Shown piece by piece: positions 1-6,385 of a stretch of DNA of 11,362 nt. The position numbers and the translations under genes are program-made. Every line of letters begins with the position of its first letter. Position 1 is the stretch's first letter. A model generated the notes under the pieces. That model was given only the letters and a program-made list of their open reading frames with translations. It did not search any database and was not told where the DNA came from. The stretch comes from Candidatus Accumulibacter sp. UBA704 (GTDB lineage Bacteria > Pseudomonadota > Gammaproteobacteria > Burkholderiales > Rhodocyclaceae): assembly GCA_002304785.1 (NCBI GenBank), contig DBMG01000122.1, positions 1 to 11,362 of the forward strand, given 5' to 3'.

Positions 1-894
1 CAATACGGACGAGGTCCATGGCTTCGTCCCGGGAGAATCCAACCGATTCCTAGCCATACGTGCAACGTGCTCGGCCACATCCCGGCGTCGATCATGGGCA
101 ACGGCAAAGGTGGCCTGTTCAAGTTCGGTTCGGCAAGCGGGGTGTTGAGCGGAACGCTTTCCATCGGATCGCACATTTTTGATCACGACACGTCCAAATG
201 GCGACGCACGGCCAATCAGCCGCCGAATTTCAGGGGGTCAAGCTCGGCGCAAAGCACAGTAGTGGACGTCGAAACCGGTTTTGTCATTCAATTCGGCGGC
301 GGTCGCCAGTTTAAGGTGTTCGAAATCGCTGCGGATGCCTGGCTGCCGATGCGAAGCGCTTCCAATGCCGTTGACGGCAGCACGGTTGCCGGCAACGTGC
401 TGGCGTTTCCTCCCGGTCGGCTGCTCGTGGCAGCGTTCGCTCGCGATCAGGCGGGCCGTGCCGCGTACTACAATGGCAAGACCTTTGTCTTCTGTGCGGT
501 GGATATCGATGCGGTCGTCGGCAAAGGAATATTCTCCCTTGCCGCGCTGACTGTCGACGCCAGAGCGTGGCCGTTGAACAGCGCCGGGAACAATACGGGC
601 ATCGGATGGGGTTTTTGCCCCGAAAACGCATCCTTTTATTGCGTCAACGGAGAGCATCAATCGCCCGGTTACTGGCGACTGGCTCCTCCTGCAGGGGCGA
701 CCAGGCAATCGCACTACCTGTCCGGAACATGGACCCTGACGCAGCATTCCTTTGTCTCCGGCACGCTGAGTTCTCCGGGCCATCGTTCGTGGGTCTTCAA
801 TCGTTTGTCATGGGATTCGGCGAGCCGGTCTTTCCTGTGGTTCCCGGACGACGTCAACGGCCCGGTCCAGGCGTTCCGGCCGTCGGAGGTGTGA
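1..894 (+). CDS. Kelch/galactose-oxidase-like beta-propeller protein, 5' partial
   Basis: The reading frame is open from the first base to the TGA at 892-894, giving 297 visible residues with the N-terminus outside the window. The GTG at 67 is unlikely to be the true start because the propeller pattern continues upstream of it (SHTCN, like the SRHTYN blade motif of Kelch proteins). Blade-like segments can be seen: glycine pairs (GKGGLFKFGSASG, FVIQFGGG) alternating with tyrosine/tryptophan-containing strands such as IFDHDTSKW, SPGYWRLAPP and FNRLSWDSASRSFLWFPDD. Such propellers are usually exported binding or enzyme scaffolds, but no catalytic residues can be assigned here. It is separated from lolC by 95 nt and probably belongs to a different transcription unit. 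The fold call is from pattern recognition only and the function is unknown. Confidence 0.55.
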   Translation, partial: QYGRGPWLRPGRIQPIPSHTCNVLGHIPASIMGNGKGGLFKFGSASGVLSGTLSIGSHIFDHDTSKWRRTANQPPNFRGSSSAQSTVVDVETGFVIQFGGGRQFKVFEIAADAWLPMRSASNAVDGSTVAGNVLAFPPGRLLVAAFARDQAGRAAYYNGKTFVFCAVDIDAVVGKGIFSLAALTVDARAWPLNSAGNNTGIGWGFCPENASFYCVNGEHQSPGYWRLAPPAGATRQSHYLSGTWTLTQHSFVSGTLSSPGHRSWVFNRLSWDSASRSFLWFPDDVNGPVQAFRPSEV

Positions 895-989
895 CTCCGG
901 CCGTGGGAGTCGGCCAATGTTTCAATGGGTTGAGCCGATCTGGAATGGTGCGTGTACCATAGCGGCTTTCACGATCTCGGACATCAGCC

Positions 990-2237
990 TTGGCGCTTCC
1001 CTACGAATTGATGATCGGCCTGCGCTACACGCGCGCGAAACGGCGTAATCATTTCATCTCCTTCATCTCGCTGATTTCCATGCTCGGCATCGCGGTGGGC
1101 GTCACGGCGCTGATTGTCGTTCTTTCGGTGATGAACGGCTTCCAGACCGAATTGCGCGGGCGCATCCTGGCGGTTGTCTCGCACGTGCAGATCAGCGGAG
1201 CGAACGGCGAAATGTCCGGCTGGGAGGAGGTGGCGCGCGAATCGGCCAGGTTGCCGCAGGTCCTTGGCGCCGCGCCCTATGTGCAGGCGCAGGGCATGCT
1301 CTCGTTCGGTCAGTCCGTGCGCGGGGCCATGGTGCGCGGCATCCTGCCGGAGGAAGAGGAAAAGGTCGCGGACTTCCGCGCGCACATCAAGGAAGGCAAG
1401 CTCGAATCCTTGCAGCCGGATACCTTCAACATCGTGCTCGGCAGCGAACTGGCGCGGGCACTCGGCGTCTTTCCCGGCGACAAGGTGACGGTGATCGCAC
1501 CGCAGGGCGTGGTGACGCCGGCCGGGGTGGTGCCGCGCCTGAAAACCTTTACGGTCAGCGGCATCTTCGAAGTCGGCATGTTCGAGTACGACAGCGGGTT
1601 GGCGCTGATTCGGCTGGAAGATGCGCAGAAACTCTACCGCATGGAGGACCGGGTGTCCGGCGTGCGTCTCAAGCTCGATGATCTGTTCCGCGCGCCGTGG
1701 GTGGCGCGGCAACTGGCCAATATGCTGACCGTGCCGGCGTACATCAGCGACTGGACGCGCAGCCATGCCAACTTCTTCCGCGCCGTGCAGATCGAGAAGA
1801 ACATGATGTTCATCATCCTCTCGCTGATCGTCGCCGTGGCGGCGTTCAACATTGTGTCCACGCTGGTCATGGCGGTGACCGACAAGCAGGCCGACATCGC
1901 CATCCTGCGCACGCTCGGCGCCAGCCCGCGCAGCATCATGGCCGTCTTCATGGTGCAGGGCGCGCTGATCGGCTTCATCGGACTGGGGCTGGGCATCGTC
2001 GGCGGCGTGACGCTGGCGCTCAACGTCGATGTGGTGGTGCCGTTCATCGAGAGGGTGCTCGGCACACAGCTCATGTCGAAAGAGGTCTATTACATCTCCA
2101 ACCTGCCGTCGGAGCTGCAATGGCGCGATGTGATCACCATCACAGGCGTGTCGTTCGTGCTGTCGCTGGTGGCGACGCTCTATCCGAGCTGGCGCGCGTC
2201 GCGCGTCAATCCGGCGGAGGCGCTACGCTATGAATGA
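990..2237 (+). CDS. lolC: Lipoprotein-releasing ABC transporter permease LolC/LolE
   Basis: The 415-residue inner-membrane permease works with LolD to extract outer-membrane lipoproteins from the inner membrane and hand them to the chaperone LolA. The visible order is TM1 (about 24-48, FISLISMLGIAVGVTALIVV), a large periplasmic MacB-like domain (about 50-268), then three C-terminal helices of the FtsX type (about 271-297, 317-345, 382-400). The segment KQADIAILRTLGAS (299-312) is the conserved coupling region facing the ATPase, and the end WRASRVNPAEALRYE is typical of the family. The TTG at 990 is chosen because LPYELMIGLRYTRA matches the usual betaproteobacterial N-terminus. No good Shine-Dalgarno precedes it, and the ATG at 1011 is the alternative. 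A single permease gene suggests a homodimeric complex unless a second copy lies elsewhere. The stop overlaps the lolD start by 8 nt, implying translational coupling. Confidence 0.95.
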   Translation: MALPYELMIGLRYTRAKRRNHFISFISLISMLGIAVGVTALIVVLSVMNGFQTELRGRILAVVSHVQISGANGEMSGWEEVARESARLPQVLGAAPYVQAQGMLSFGQSVRGAMVRGILPEEEEKVADFRAHIKEGKLESLQPDTFNIVLGSELARALGVFPGDKVTVIAPQGVVTPAGVVPRLKTFTVSGIFEVGMFEYDSGLALIRLEDAQKLYRMEDRVSGVRLKLDDLFRAPWVARQLANMLTVPAYISDWTRSHANFFRAVQIEKNMMFIILSLIVAVAAFNIVSTLVMAVTDKQADIAILRTLGASPRSIMAVFMVQGALIGFIGLGLGIVGGVTLALNVDVVVPFIERVLGTQLMSKEVYYISNLPSELQWRDVITITGVSFVLSLVATLYPSWRASRVNPAEALRYE

Positions 2238-2922
2238 GAACAAGGAAATCGTGCTGGCGTGCCAGGGGTTGACCAAGATATATCGGGAAGGGGCGGTGGC
2301 GGAAGTGCGCGTCCTGACGGGGGTCGATCTGGAGGTCGCCGCCGGTGAGCGCGTGTCGATCGTCGGCGCTTCCGGCTCGGGCAAGAGCACGCTGCTGCAT
2401 CTGCTGGGTGGGCTGGATAGTCCGAGCGCCGGTTCTATCTGCTTGATGGGACGCAATCTGGCAGAGATTGGCGATGCCGAGCGCGGCGAGATGCGCAACC
2501 GGCATCTCGGCTTCGTCTATCAGTTCCACCACTTGCTGCCGGAATTCACGGCCTTGGAGAACGTGGCCATGCCGCTGTTCATCCGACGGATGCCCCGAGC
2601 CGAGGCGGAGGCCCGCGCGGCGGCCGTGCTGGCCGAGGTCGGGTTGTCGCATCGGCTTGACCACACGCCGTCGGAACTCTCCGGCGGGGAGCGTCAGCGG
2701 GCGGCGATCGCCCGCGCTTTGGTCACGGAACCGGCCTGCGTGCTCGCCGACGAGCCGACCGGAAACCTCGACCGGCAGACGGCCGAGGATGTGTTCGAAC
2801 TGATGCTGTCGCTGAACCGGTCGCACCGCACCAGTTTTATCATCGTCACTCATGATCCGGGGTTGGCGGCGCGGGCCGACCGGATACTCACGCTGCGCGA
2901 CGGGGTGTTCCAGACGCCCTGA
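2230..2922 (+). CDS. lolD: Lipoprotein-releasing system ATP-binding protein LolD
   Basis: The 230-residue cytoplasmic ABC ATPase powers lipoprotein release by the LolC permease. All ABC motifs are present: Walker A GASGSGKST (46-54), Q-loop Q98 in FVYQFHHLLPEFTALEN, signature LSGGERQR (150-157), Walker B VLADE (171-175) followed by PTGNLD, and H-loop H208 in IIVTHD. The stretch FHHLLPEFTALENVAMP is characteristic of LolD within the MacB/FtsE-like group. The length is normal for the family (about 225-235). The ATG at 2230 lies inside the end of lolC in another frame, so translation is probably coupled. The gene ends only 9 nt from a convergent gene. Confidence 0.96.
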   Translation: MNENKEIVLACQGLTKIYREGAVAEVRVLTGVDLEVAAGERVSIVGASGSGKSTLLHLLGGLDSPSAGSICLMGRNLAEIGDAERGEMRNRHLGFVYQFHHLLPEFTALENVAMPLFIRRMPRAEAEARAAAVLAEVGLSHRLDHTPSELSGGERQRAAIARALVTEPACVLADEPTGNLDRQTAEDVFELMLSLNRSHRTSFIIVTHDPGLAARADRILTLRDGVFQTP

Positions 2923-2931
2923 GGGGGTGTC
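2913..2931 (+). terminator. Weak stem-loop between convergent lolD and the winged-helix gene
   Basis: GACGCCC and GGGTGTC (2913-2919 and 2925-2931) can form a 7-bp stem with one G-U pair and a short loop, overlapping the lolD stop. There is no T-run afterwards (only CTATTT), and the wobble pair would be a mismatch in the opposite transcript. It could slow or end lolD transcription at the convergent junction, but the evidence is thin. Confidence 0.25.
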
Positions 2932-3438
2932 CTATTTGGCCGTTTCGTTGATTTCCTGGATGATCCTGAACAGGGTCGGAACGCGCTCGGGGCAGTGCTT
3001 TTCGGCGGCTTCGGCAACGGTTCGCAGGTACTTTCCCAGGGACTCCGGGGTCTTGCATCCGCGGACTCCATTGGCGAATGTCTGCGCCTGCGTGCCAAAG
3101 CTGTCGACGCAGAAATCGATGAGCAGATACTTGGCTTCCGAGAGGACGATCTCGTCGTCGAGCTCGAAGCGGTCCCGGTCCTTGTCGCGCGTTCCCTGCG
3201 TGGCAAGCCGGGCAGCCTCGTCGTTGTCGAGGGTGATGAATCCGCTTTGCAGCAGGTTGTTGATTTCGTCGAGGATTTCATCTTCCTGAAAAACGGTTCG
3301 CTCGAGAATCTGCTCGACGGTGTGCGGCTTTTCCAGGCTGACCAAAACGCTCCGCTTGCGGATGCTGAGCTTGTAGATGCGATGTTGGATTTCTTCCTCG
3401 CCCTTGGGGGTGATGGCGAGCCGGGTAGTCGAGTCCAC
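2932..3438 (-). CDS. Predicted winged-helix domain protein, function unknown
   Basis: The 168-residue cytoplasmic protein has no signal peptide or membrane segment. Residues about 8-75 look like a winged-helix domain: a leading helix (LAITPKGEEEIQHR), then RSVLVSLEKPHTVEQILERT, a second helix DEILDEINNLLQSGFITL ending in a wing-like strand. This resembles 'is this gene's output blocked or not' transcription modules that score a helix-turn-helix without an enzyme part. A charged linker (about 72-95) leads to an all-helical C-terminal half (about 96-166) with two cysteines (C128, C149) and C110. The GTG at 3438 is favoured by an AAAGGA Shine-Dalgarno 6 nt before it. It follows the Cache sensor gene by 24 nt and is surely co-transcribed, so it may be a regulatory partner. 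That partnership is inference; I do not recognise a characterised homologue. Confidence 0.8.
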   Translation of the reverse strand: MDSTTRLAITPKGEEEIQHRIYKLSIRKRSVLVSLEKPHTVEQILERTVFQEDEILDEINNLLQSGFITLDNDEAARLATQGTRDKDRDRFELDDEIVLSEAKYLLIDFCVDSFGTQAQTFANGVRGCKTPESLGKYLRTVAEAAEKHCPERVPTLFRIIQEINETAK

Positions 3439-3462
3439 GTTGTTCCTTTGGGAATTCTTTGG

Positions 3463-4431
3463 TCAGAACCTGAATCTCGAGGTCGATTTCTCGAGAATCC
3501 CCGCCGTCTTTCCCAGCTTCTTGACCGATTGGAGCAGCCGCCCCAGTTCTTCGTCGGACTTGGCCTCGGCGTAGTCTTTTGCGGTTTCCTCGAAGGTGCT
3601 GACCTGTGACGACAAGACCGTGGCGTTCTCCTGGATCGACGAAGTCATGTTGATCAGCTTCATCTGCATGAGCTTGAGCGAGGCCATCAGGCTGTCGTTA
3701 TCGTTTTCGCTGACGGGTATTTCGATGGTCAGGTCGCCGTTGGCAATTTTCTTCATGTATTCGGCGGCGTCGTGGGGTTCTCCTCCGAGTTGCCGCAAAA
3801 TCACCACGCGCATGCGCAGAACCAGAACCGCGACCAGCGTCAGAAGTACGCCTCCAACCATCAGGAAGACTGCCGCCTGGTTCCAGAAGCGCGCCTCGAT
3901 GTCGTCGATGTAGAAACCGGTTCCCGGCATCCAGCCCCACGGTTCGAACTTCATTACGCCATTCATTTTCGGAAATTGCTTGTCCGGTACGTCTGGCTTG
4001 GGGGCAAGAATCCGGACGAACGCCTTGTTGTTCGGACTGCTCGCCAGCGCGTCACGATAGGCCTGTGCCGTGGATTTCCCGTCCGGCATCTTGCCGCCGT
4101 CGTCGGGCGTGCCGACCCGGGCGGCAATGGGGTGATAGATGAAGAGGTCGTCGGTAAGCGAGCGGATGAAGAAATAGTTGCTGCCCTGCCGTTGCGCGCT
4201 GATGGCTTCCATGGCCCGCGCCTGGGCAACCTCCCGGGTCATGTTGCCATTGAGTTCCAGTGCATGGAAATACCGGAGCTGGGAGTCGGCGAAGTCGAGC
4301 AGCTGAATGATCTGCTCCTCGCGTTCCTCCATCACACTCTGCCGCATTGTATAGAGCCCGAAGAGGCCCATCACGGTCAGGCTTGCCAGCGAGGCCGAAA
4401 TGATGACCATAACCCGGTTTTTGAGTCGCAT
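3463..4431 (-). CDS. Cache-HAMP membrane sensor lacking a signalling output domain
   Basis: The 322-residue protein has an MCP-like front half: TM1 (about 7-28), a periplasmic single Cache (sCache_2-like) domain (about 30-183) ending in WGWMPGTGFYIDDIEA, TM2 (about 186-207), and a HAMP domain (about 208-262) with the linker LGGEPHDAAEYMKKIANGDL. After HAMP only about 60 residues follow, predicted helical and coiled-coil-like (SSIQENATVLSSQVSTFEET to the C-terminus). The roughly 200-residue methyl-accepting signalling domain with its conserved hairpin tip is absent, as are kinase, GGDEF and cyclase domains. The ATG at 4431 has a GAGGAG Shine-Dalgarno 9 nt upstream. It shares a divergent promoter region with the TRAP operon and may sense small carboxylates or the TRAP ligand. 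No frameshift or downstream MCP remnant is visible, so it looks like an intact short form. Confidence 0.88.
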   Translation of the reverse strand: MRLKNRVMVIISASLASLTVMGLFGLYTMRQSVMEEREEQIIQLLDFADSQLRYFHALELNGNMTREVAQARAMEAISAQRQGSNYFFIRSLTDDLFIYHPIAARVGTPDDGGKMPDGKSTAQAYRDALASSPNNKAFVRILAPKPDVPDKQFPKMNGVMKFEPWGWMPGTGFYIDDIEARFWNQAAVFLMVGGVLLTLVAVLVLRMRVVILRQLGGEPHDAAEYMKKIANGDLTIEIPVSENDNDSLMASLKLMQMKLINMTSSIQENATVLSSQVSTFEETAKDYAEAKSDEELGRLLQSVKKLGKTAGILEKSTSRFRF

Positions 4432-4606
4432 GACTTACACTCCTCGGCATACCCCTGAAAGGCAGATGGCGCTTGCAACTGAGGCGCCAAAACGGACGCA
4501 GCTTACACGCTTGGGGCGTATTTCGGTAGTCTTCGCGGCCCGCGTGCCATCTCGCCTCAGTAGAAAAGTATCCATTTTCCCGCTTCGGTGCAGAATGAAA
4601 TATTCC

Positions 4607-4635
4607 TTGCATCTGAAGAACAATATCGCTAGTTT
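4607..4635 (+). promoter_or_regulatory. Candidate dctP promoter
   Basis: TTGCAT (4607-4612) and TAGTTT (4630-4635) are separated by 17 nt, a sigma-70-like arrangement with mediocre hexamers. Transcription would begin near 4642, inside the first palindrome, which is where a repressor would block it. An alternative pair is TTCGTT (4651) with GATAAA (4675), 18 nt apart. Neither choice is secure. Confidence 0.35.
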
Positions 4636-4636
4636 A

Positions 4637-4650
4637 CTGAAACGTTACAG
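4637..4650. promoter_or_regulatory. Operator candidate O1 for the LacI-family regulator
   Basis: CTGAAACGTTACAG differs at one base (position 4) from the perfect palindrome CTGTAACGTTACAG and has the central CpG usual in LacI-family operators. The symmetry extends one base each side (A at 4636, T at 4651). It immediately follows the candidate dctP -10. The LacI-type gene lies about 4.4 kb downstream in the same locus, so it is the natural candidate to bind here. Confidence 0.65.
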
Positions 4651-4676
4651 TTCGTTTTCTGCAAGAAGAAAAAGGA

Positions 4677-4694
4677 TAAAAGTCAGTAAAAGTC
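4677..4694 (+). repeat. Direct repeat TAAAAGTC with 10-bp period
   Basis: TAAAAGTC occurs at 4677-4684 and 4687-4694, exactly one helical turn apart, between the two operator candidates. It may be an activator site or chance in an A-rich stretch. Confidence 0.4.
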
Positions 4695-4745
4695 CTGCTG
4701 TGAAAACTAATCGGCGATCGATTCAAGAAATATTGTGCGCGCTGG

Positions 4746-4759
4746 CTGTAACGATACAG
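4746..4759. promoter_or_regulatory. Operator candidate O2 for the LacI-family regulator
   Basis: CTGTAACGATACAG differs at one base (position 9) from the same palindrome CTGTAACGTTACAG, and matches O1 at 12 of 14 positions. Its centre is 109 bp downstream of the O1 centre, in the transcribed leader 22 nt before the dctP Shine-Dalgarno. It could act by DNA looping with O1 or as a roadblock. Confidence 0.6.
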
Positions 4760-4780
4760 GTAGAGAGTCCATCATTTCAC

Positions 4781-4785
4781 GGAGG
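4781..4785 (+). promoter_or_regulatory. dctP: Ribosome binding site deciding the dctP start
   Basis: GGAGG lies 7 nt before the ATG at 4793, the ideal distance, while an in-frame ATG at 4787 would be only 1 nt away. This fixes the start at 4793 and rejects a much longer upstream frame. Confidence 0.8.
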
Positions 4786-4792
4786 TATGAAT

Positions 4793-5803
4793 ATGTCGTT
4801 TCTGTCCAAGAAGAGCGTGCTTGTTCTCGGCGTTGCTGCGTTGCTTTCCGCCTTTTCCAGCGTTGCCGCTGAAAAGAAGACCATCACCCTGAGTGCGGCG
4901 TCGATGTTCGACAAGGATCATCCGTTCACCCAGACCTACATCAAGTTCGAGGAACTTATCAACAAGTATCAGGACGAGGTGAAGGTCGAGCTGAAGTACA
5001 GCCTCAACAAGGCGCTGGGGATCGAATCCGATTATTTGAGATTCATGAGCCAGGGCGAGTCTGTGGATCTCGCCATCATTTCGCCGTCGCACATCGCGCA
5101 GCGAGCGCCACGCATCGCCATCGTCGATATGCCCCTGGTTTTCAAGGATTTGGCGCACCGTAACCGGGTTCTCGACAGCGCGGTATTCAAGGACATCGAA
5201 GCCGACCTGATCAAGGTGGCCAACATCCGGCCGATCGGTTACGCCGGTGGCGCCAGCCGCAGCATCATTGCCAACAAGCCGGTCCGCAACATGGACGAAC
5301 TCAAGGGACTTCGCCTGCGCGTCCAGGGGGCCAAGATCTGGTCGAAAGTGTTCACGGCCGTCGGTGCCGCGCCTTCGGTCATCGCCTATGACGAAGTCTA
5401 TTCGGCGATCCAGACCGGAGTGATCCAGGGGTTGGAGAACGAGAAAGTGGGCTATGCCCAGATGCGTTTCTATGAAGTGGCGCCACACTACACGGTCAAC
5501 GAGCACGCCATCACGGTTCGTCCGTTGTTCATGTCCGAAAAAGCCTACAAGAAGTTTTCGCCGAAGGTGCAGGCCGCGATCCTCAAGGCTGGTGCCGAGG
5601 CCGGCAAGTTCGGCACGGAAGTCGAACTGGCATTGGCCGACAAGGAAATGAATGCCTTGGTCGAAAAGAAGCTGGTGACGGTGCATCCGTTCCCGGATGC
5701 CGACAAGGCCAAGTTCCGCGAACTTGCGACGCCTGCCCTGCTCGAGTACGTGAAAGAAGCCAAGCTCGAGGACGTGTACGCCAAGATCCAGGCCGTCAAA
5801 TAG
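4793..5803 (+). CDS. dctP: TRAP transporter periplasmic solute-binding protein, DctP family
   Basis: The 336-residue precursor is exported through an N-terminal signal peptide (KK at 6-7, hydrophobic core about 9-22, cleavage probably after VAA at 26). The mature protein captures the substrate in the periplasm and delivers it to DctQM. Family features are visible: LKGLRLRVQ (170-178), where R176 aligns with the carboxylate-binding arginine of SiaP-type TRAP proteins, then VGAAPSVIAYDEVYSAIQTG (190-209) and GLENE (213-217) with the conserved asparagine N216. The retained arginine argues for an anionic ligand (carboxylate or possibly sulfonate); the ligand itself cannot be read from sequence. 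The gene is first in the operon, and a strong stem-loop follows it before dctQ, which fits the need for excess binding protein. The dct symbol is generic for the family and does not imply C4-dicarboxylates. Confidence 0.95.
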   Translation: MSFLSKKSVLVLGVAALLSAFSSVAAEKKTITLSAASMFDKDHPFTQTYIKFEELINKYQDEVKVELKYSLNKALGIESDYLRFMSQGESVDLAIISPSHIAQRAPRIAIVDMPLVFKDLAHRNRVLDSAVFKDIEADLIKVANIRPIGYAGGASRSIIANKPVRNMDELKGLRLRVQGAKIWSKVFTAVGAAPSVIAYDEVYSAIQTGVIQGLENEKVGYAQMRFYEVAPHYTVNEHAITVRPLFMSEKAYKKFSPKVQAAILKAGAEAGKFGTEVELALADKEMNALVEKKLVTVHPFPDADKAKFRELATPALLEYVKEAKLEDVYAKIQAVK

Positions 5804-5818
5804 CCTGAAGAAACGGGT

Positions 5819-5841
5819 GGCCCCCGCGTGATGCGGGGGCC
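5819..5841 (+). other. Intercistronic stem-loop between dctP and dctQ
   Basis: GGCCCCCGC (5819-5827) and GCGGGGGCC (5833-5841) form a perfect 9-bp GC stem with the 5-nt loop GTGAT, 15 nt after the dctP stop. There is no T-run, so it is not a full intrinsic terminator. In binding-protein operons such structures often protect the upstream mRNA or cause partial termination, raising the binding protein over the membrane subunits. Confidence 0.8.
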
Positions 5842-5900
5842 GTGCGCCGAAAACGTCCGGACCGGCTTCTACGACGTCCGGCATAAGGGTGTCTTGTCCA

Positions 5901-6383
5901 ATGAAACAGTTCGAAAAGCTTGTCGGTGCGTTGCACAAGGGCGTCTCCGTCTTTCAAGCCGTGCTTATGGGGTTCCTGCTCGCCATGGTGGTGTATCAGG
6001 TGGCCTCCCGCTGGATTCCGGTACTTCCTCGCGCCATGTGGACCGAGGAGATTTCCCGCTTTCTGCTCGTCTGGGTCATTTTTCTCGGCGGCGCGATCGG
6101 AGTCCGGGAGCGAACCCATTTCGTGCTTGAAGTGCTTGATGAGCACAAGTCCCGGATCGTGAACATCGTCTGGCAAGGGTTCATTCTGCTTATGGAAGTG
6201 GCTTTCTGCGCCATCTTCTTCTTCCGTGGCCTGCCGTATGCCGAGGTGTTGCGCTGGGACGTTTCCGATATCTCGGAAATCTCGATGCTTTGGGTGGGCG
6301 CTGCGATTCCCGCATTCGGCGGGCTCTCTCTGATCTTTCTCGCCGAAATCGTCCTCAAGAAAATCCGCAAGGGAGCTCGCTAG
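5901..6383 (+). CDS. dctQ: TRAP transporter small membrane subunit, DctQ family
   Basis: The 160-residue integral membrane protein has four predicted helices (about 15-37, 51-69, 88-109, 127-150). The family signature runs from about 47 to 73: WTEEISRFLLVWVIFLGG followed by the RERTHF segment with the conserved histidine. The small subunit pairs with DctM and helps form the scaffold that docks the binding protein. The ATG at 5901 is preferred; an in-frame GTG at 5889 would add four residues, and neither has an ideal Shine-Dalgarno (AAGGGTG at 5885 lies slightly far from 5901). The stop is 2 nt before the dctM ATG, so translation is probably coupled. Confidence 0.93.
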   Translation: MKQFEKLVGALHKGVSVFQAVLMGFLLAMVVYQVASRWIPVLPRAMWTEEISRFLLVWVIFLGGAIGVRERTHFVLEVLDEHKSRIVNIVWQGFILLMEVAFCAIFFFRGLPYAEVLRWDVSDISEISMLWVGAAIPAFGGLSLIFLAEIVLKKIRKGAR

Positions 6384-6385
6384 TC

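Larger units (their letters stand above)
4432..4792. promoter_or_regulatory. Divergent regulatory region between the sensor gene and the TRAP operon
   Basis: The 361-nt non-coding stretch is clearly richer in A and T than its surroundings from about 4550 to 4780. It holds two similar palindromes, a candidate promoter and a phased direct repeat on the dctP side (each listed separately). On the sensor side it holds an inverted repeat TGGCGC/GCGCCA (4467-4472 and 4484-4489) in what would be the leader of the minus-strand transcript. GAAATATT occurs twice, at 4597 and 4727. No convincing promoter for the minus strand could be picked by eye. An open frame runs through it upstream of dctP but lacks a start with a ribosome binding site or any protein-like composition. 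Confidence 0.7.

Noticed and set aside
930..960. TTGAGC and TACCAT as a lolC promoter
   Set aside because: The 19-nt spacing and weak hexamers are too poor to annotate, although a promoter is expected in this 95-nt gap.
984..2120. Long minus-strand frame (378 codons) opposite lolC
   Set aside because: Its composition (rich in R, H, D, Q) is what the antisense of a GC-rich gene gives, and lolC on the other strand has clear family motifs throughout.
4400..4792. N-terminal extension of dctP through the intergenic region
   Set aside because: The open frame is accidental: it overlaps the divergent sensor gene, contains the operators, and would bury the signal peptide internally.
4772..5938. Long minus-strand frame (388 codons) opposite dctP
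   Set aside because: Antisense shadow; dctP has a signal peptide, binding residues and an ideal ribosome binding site.
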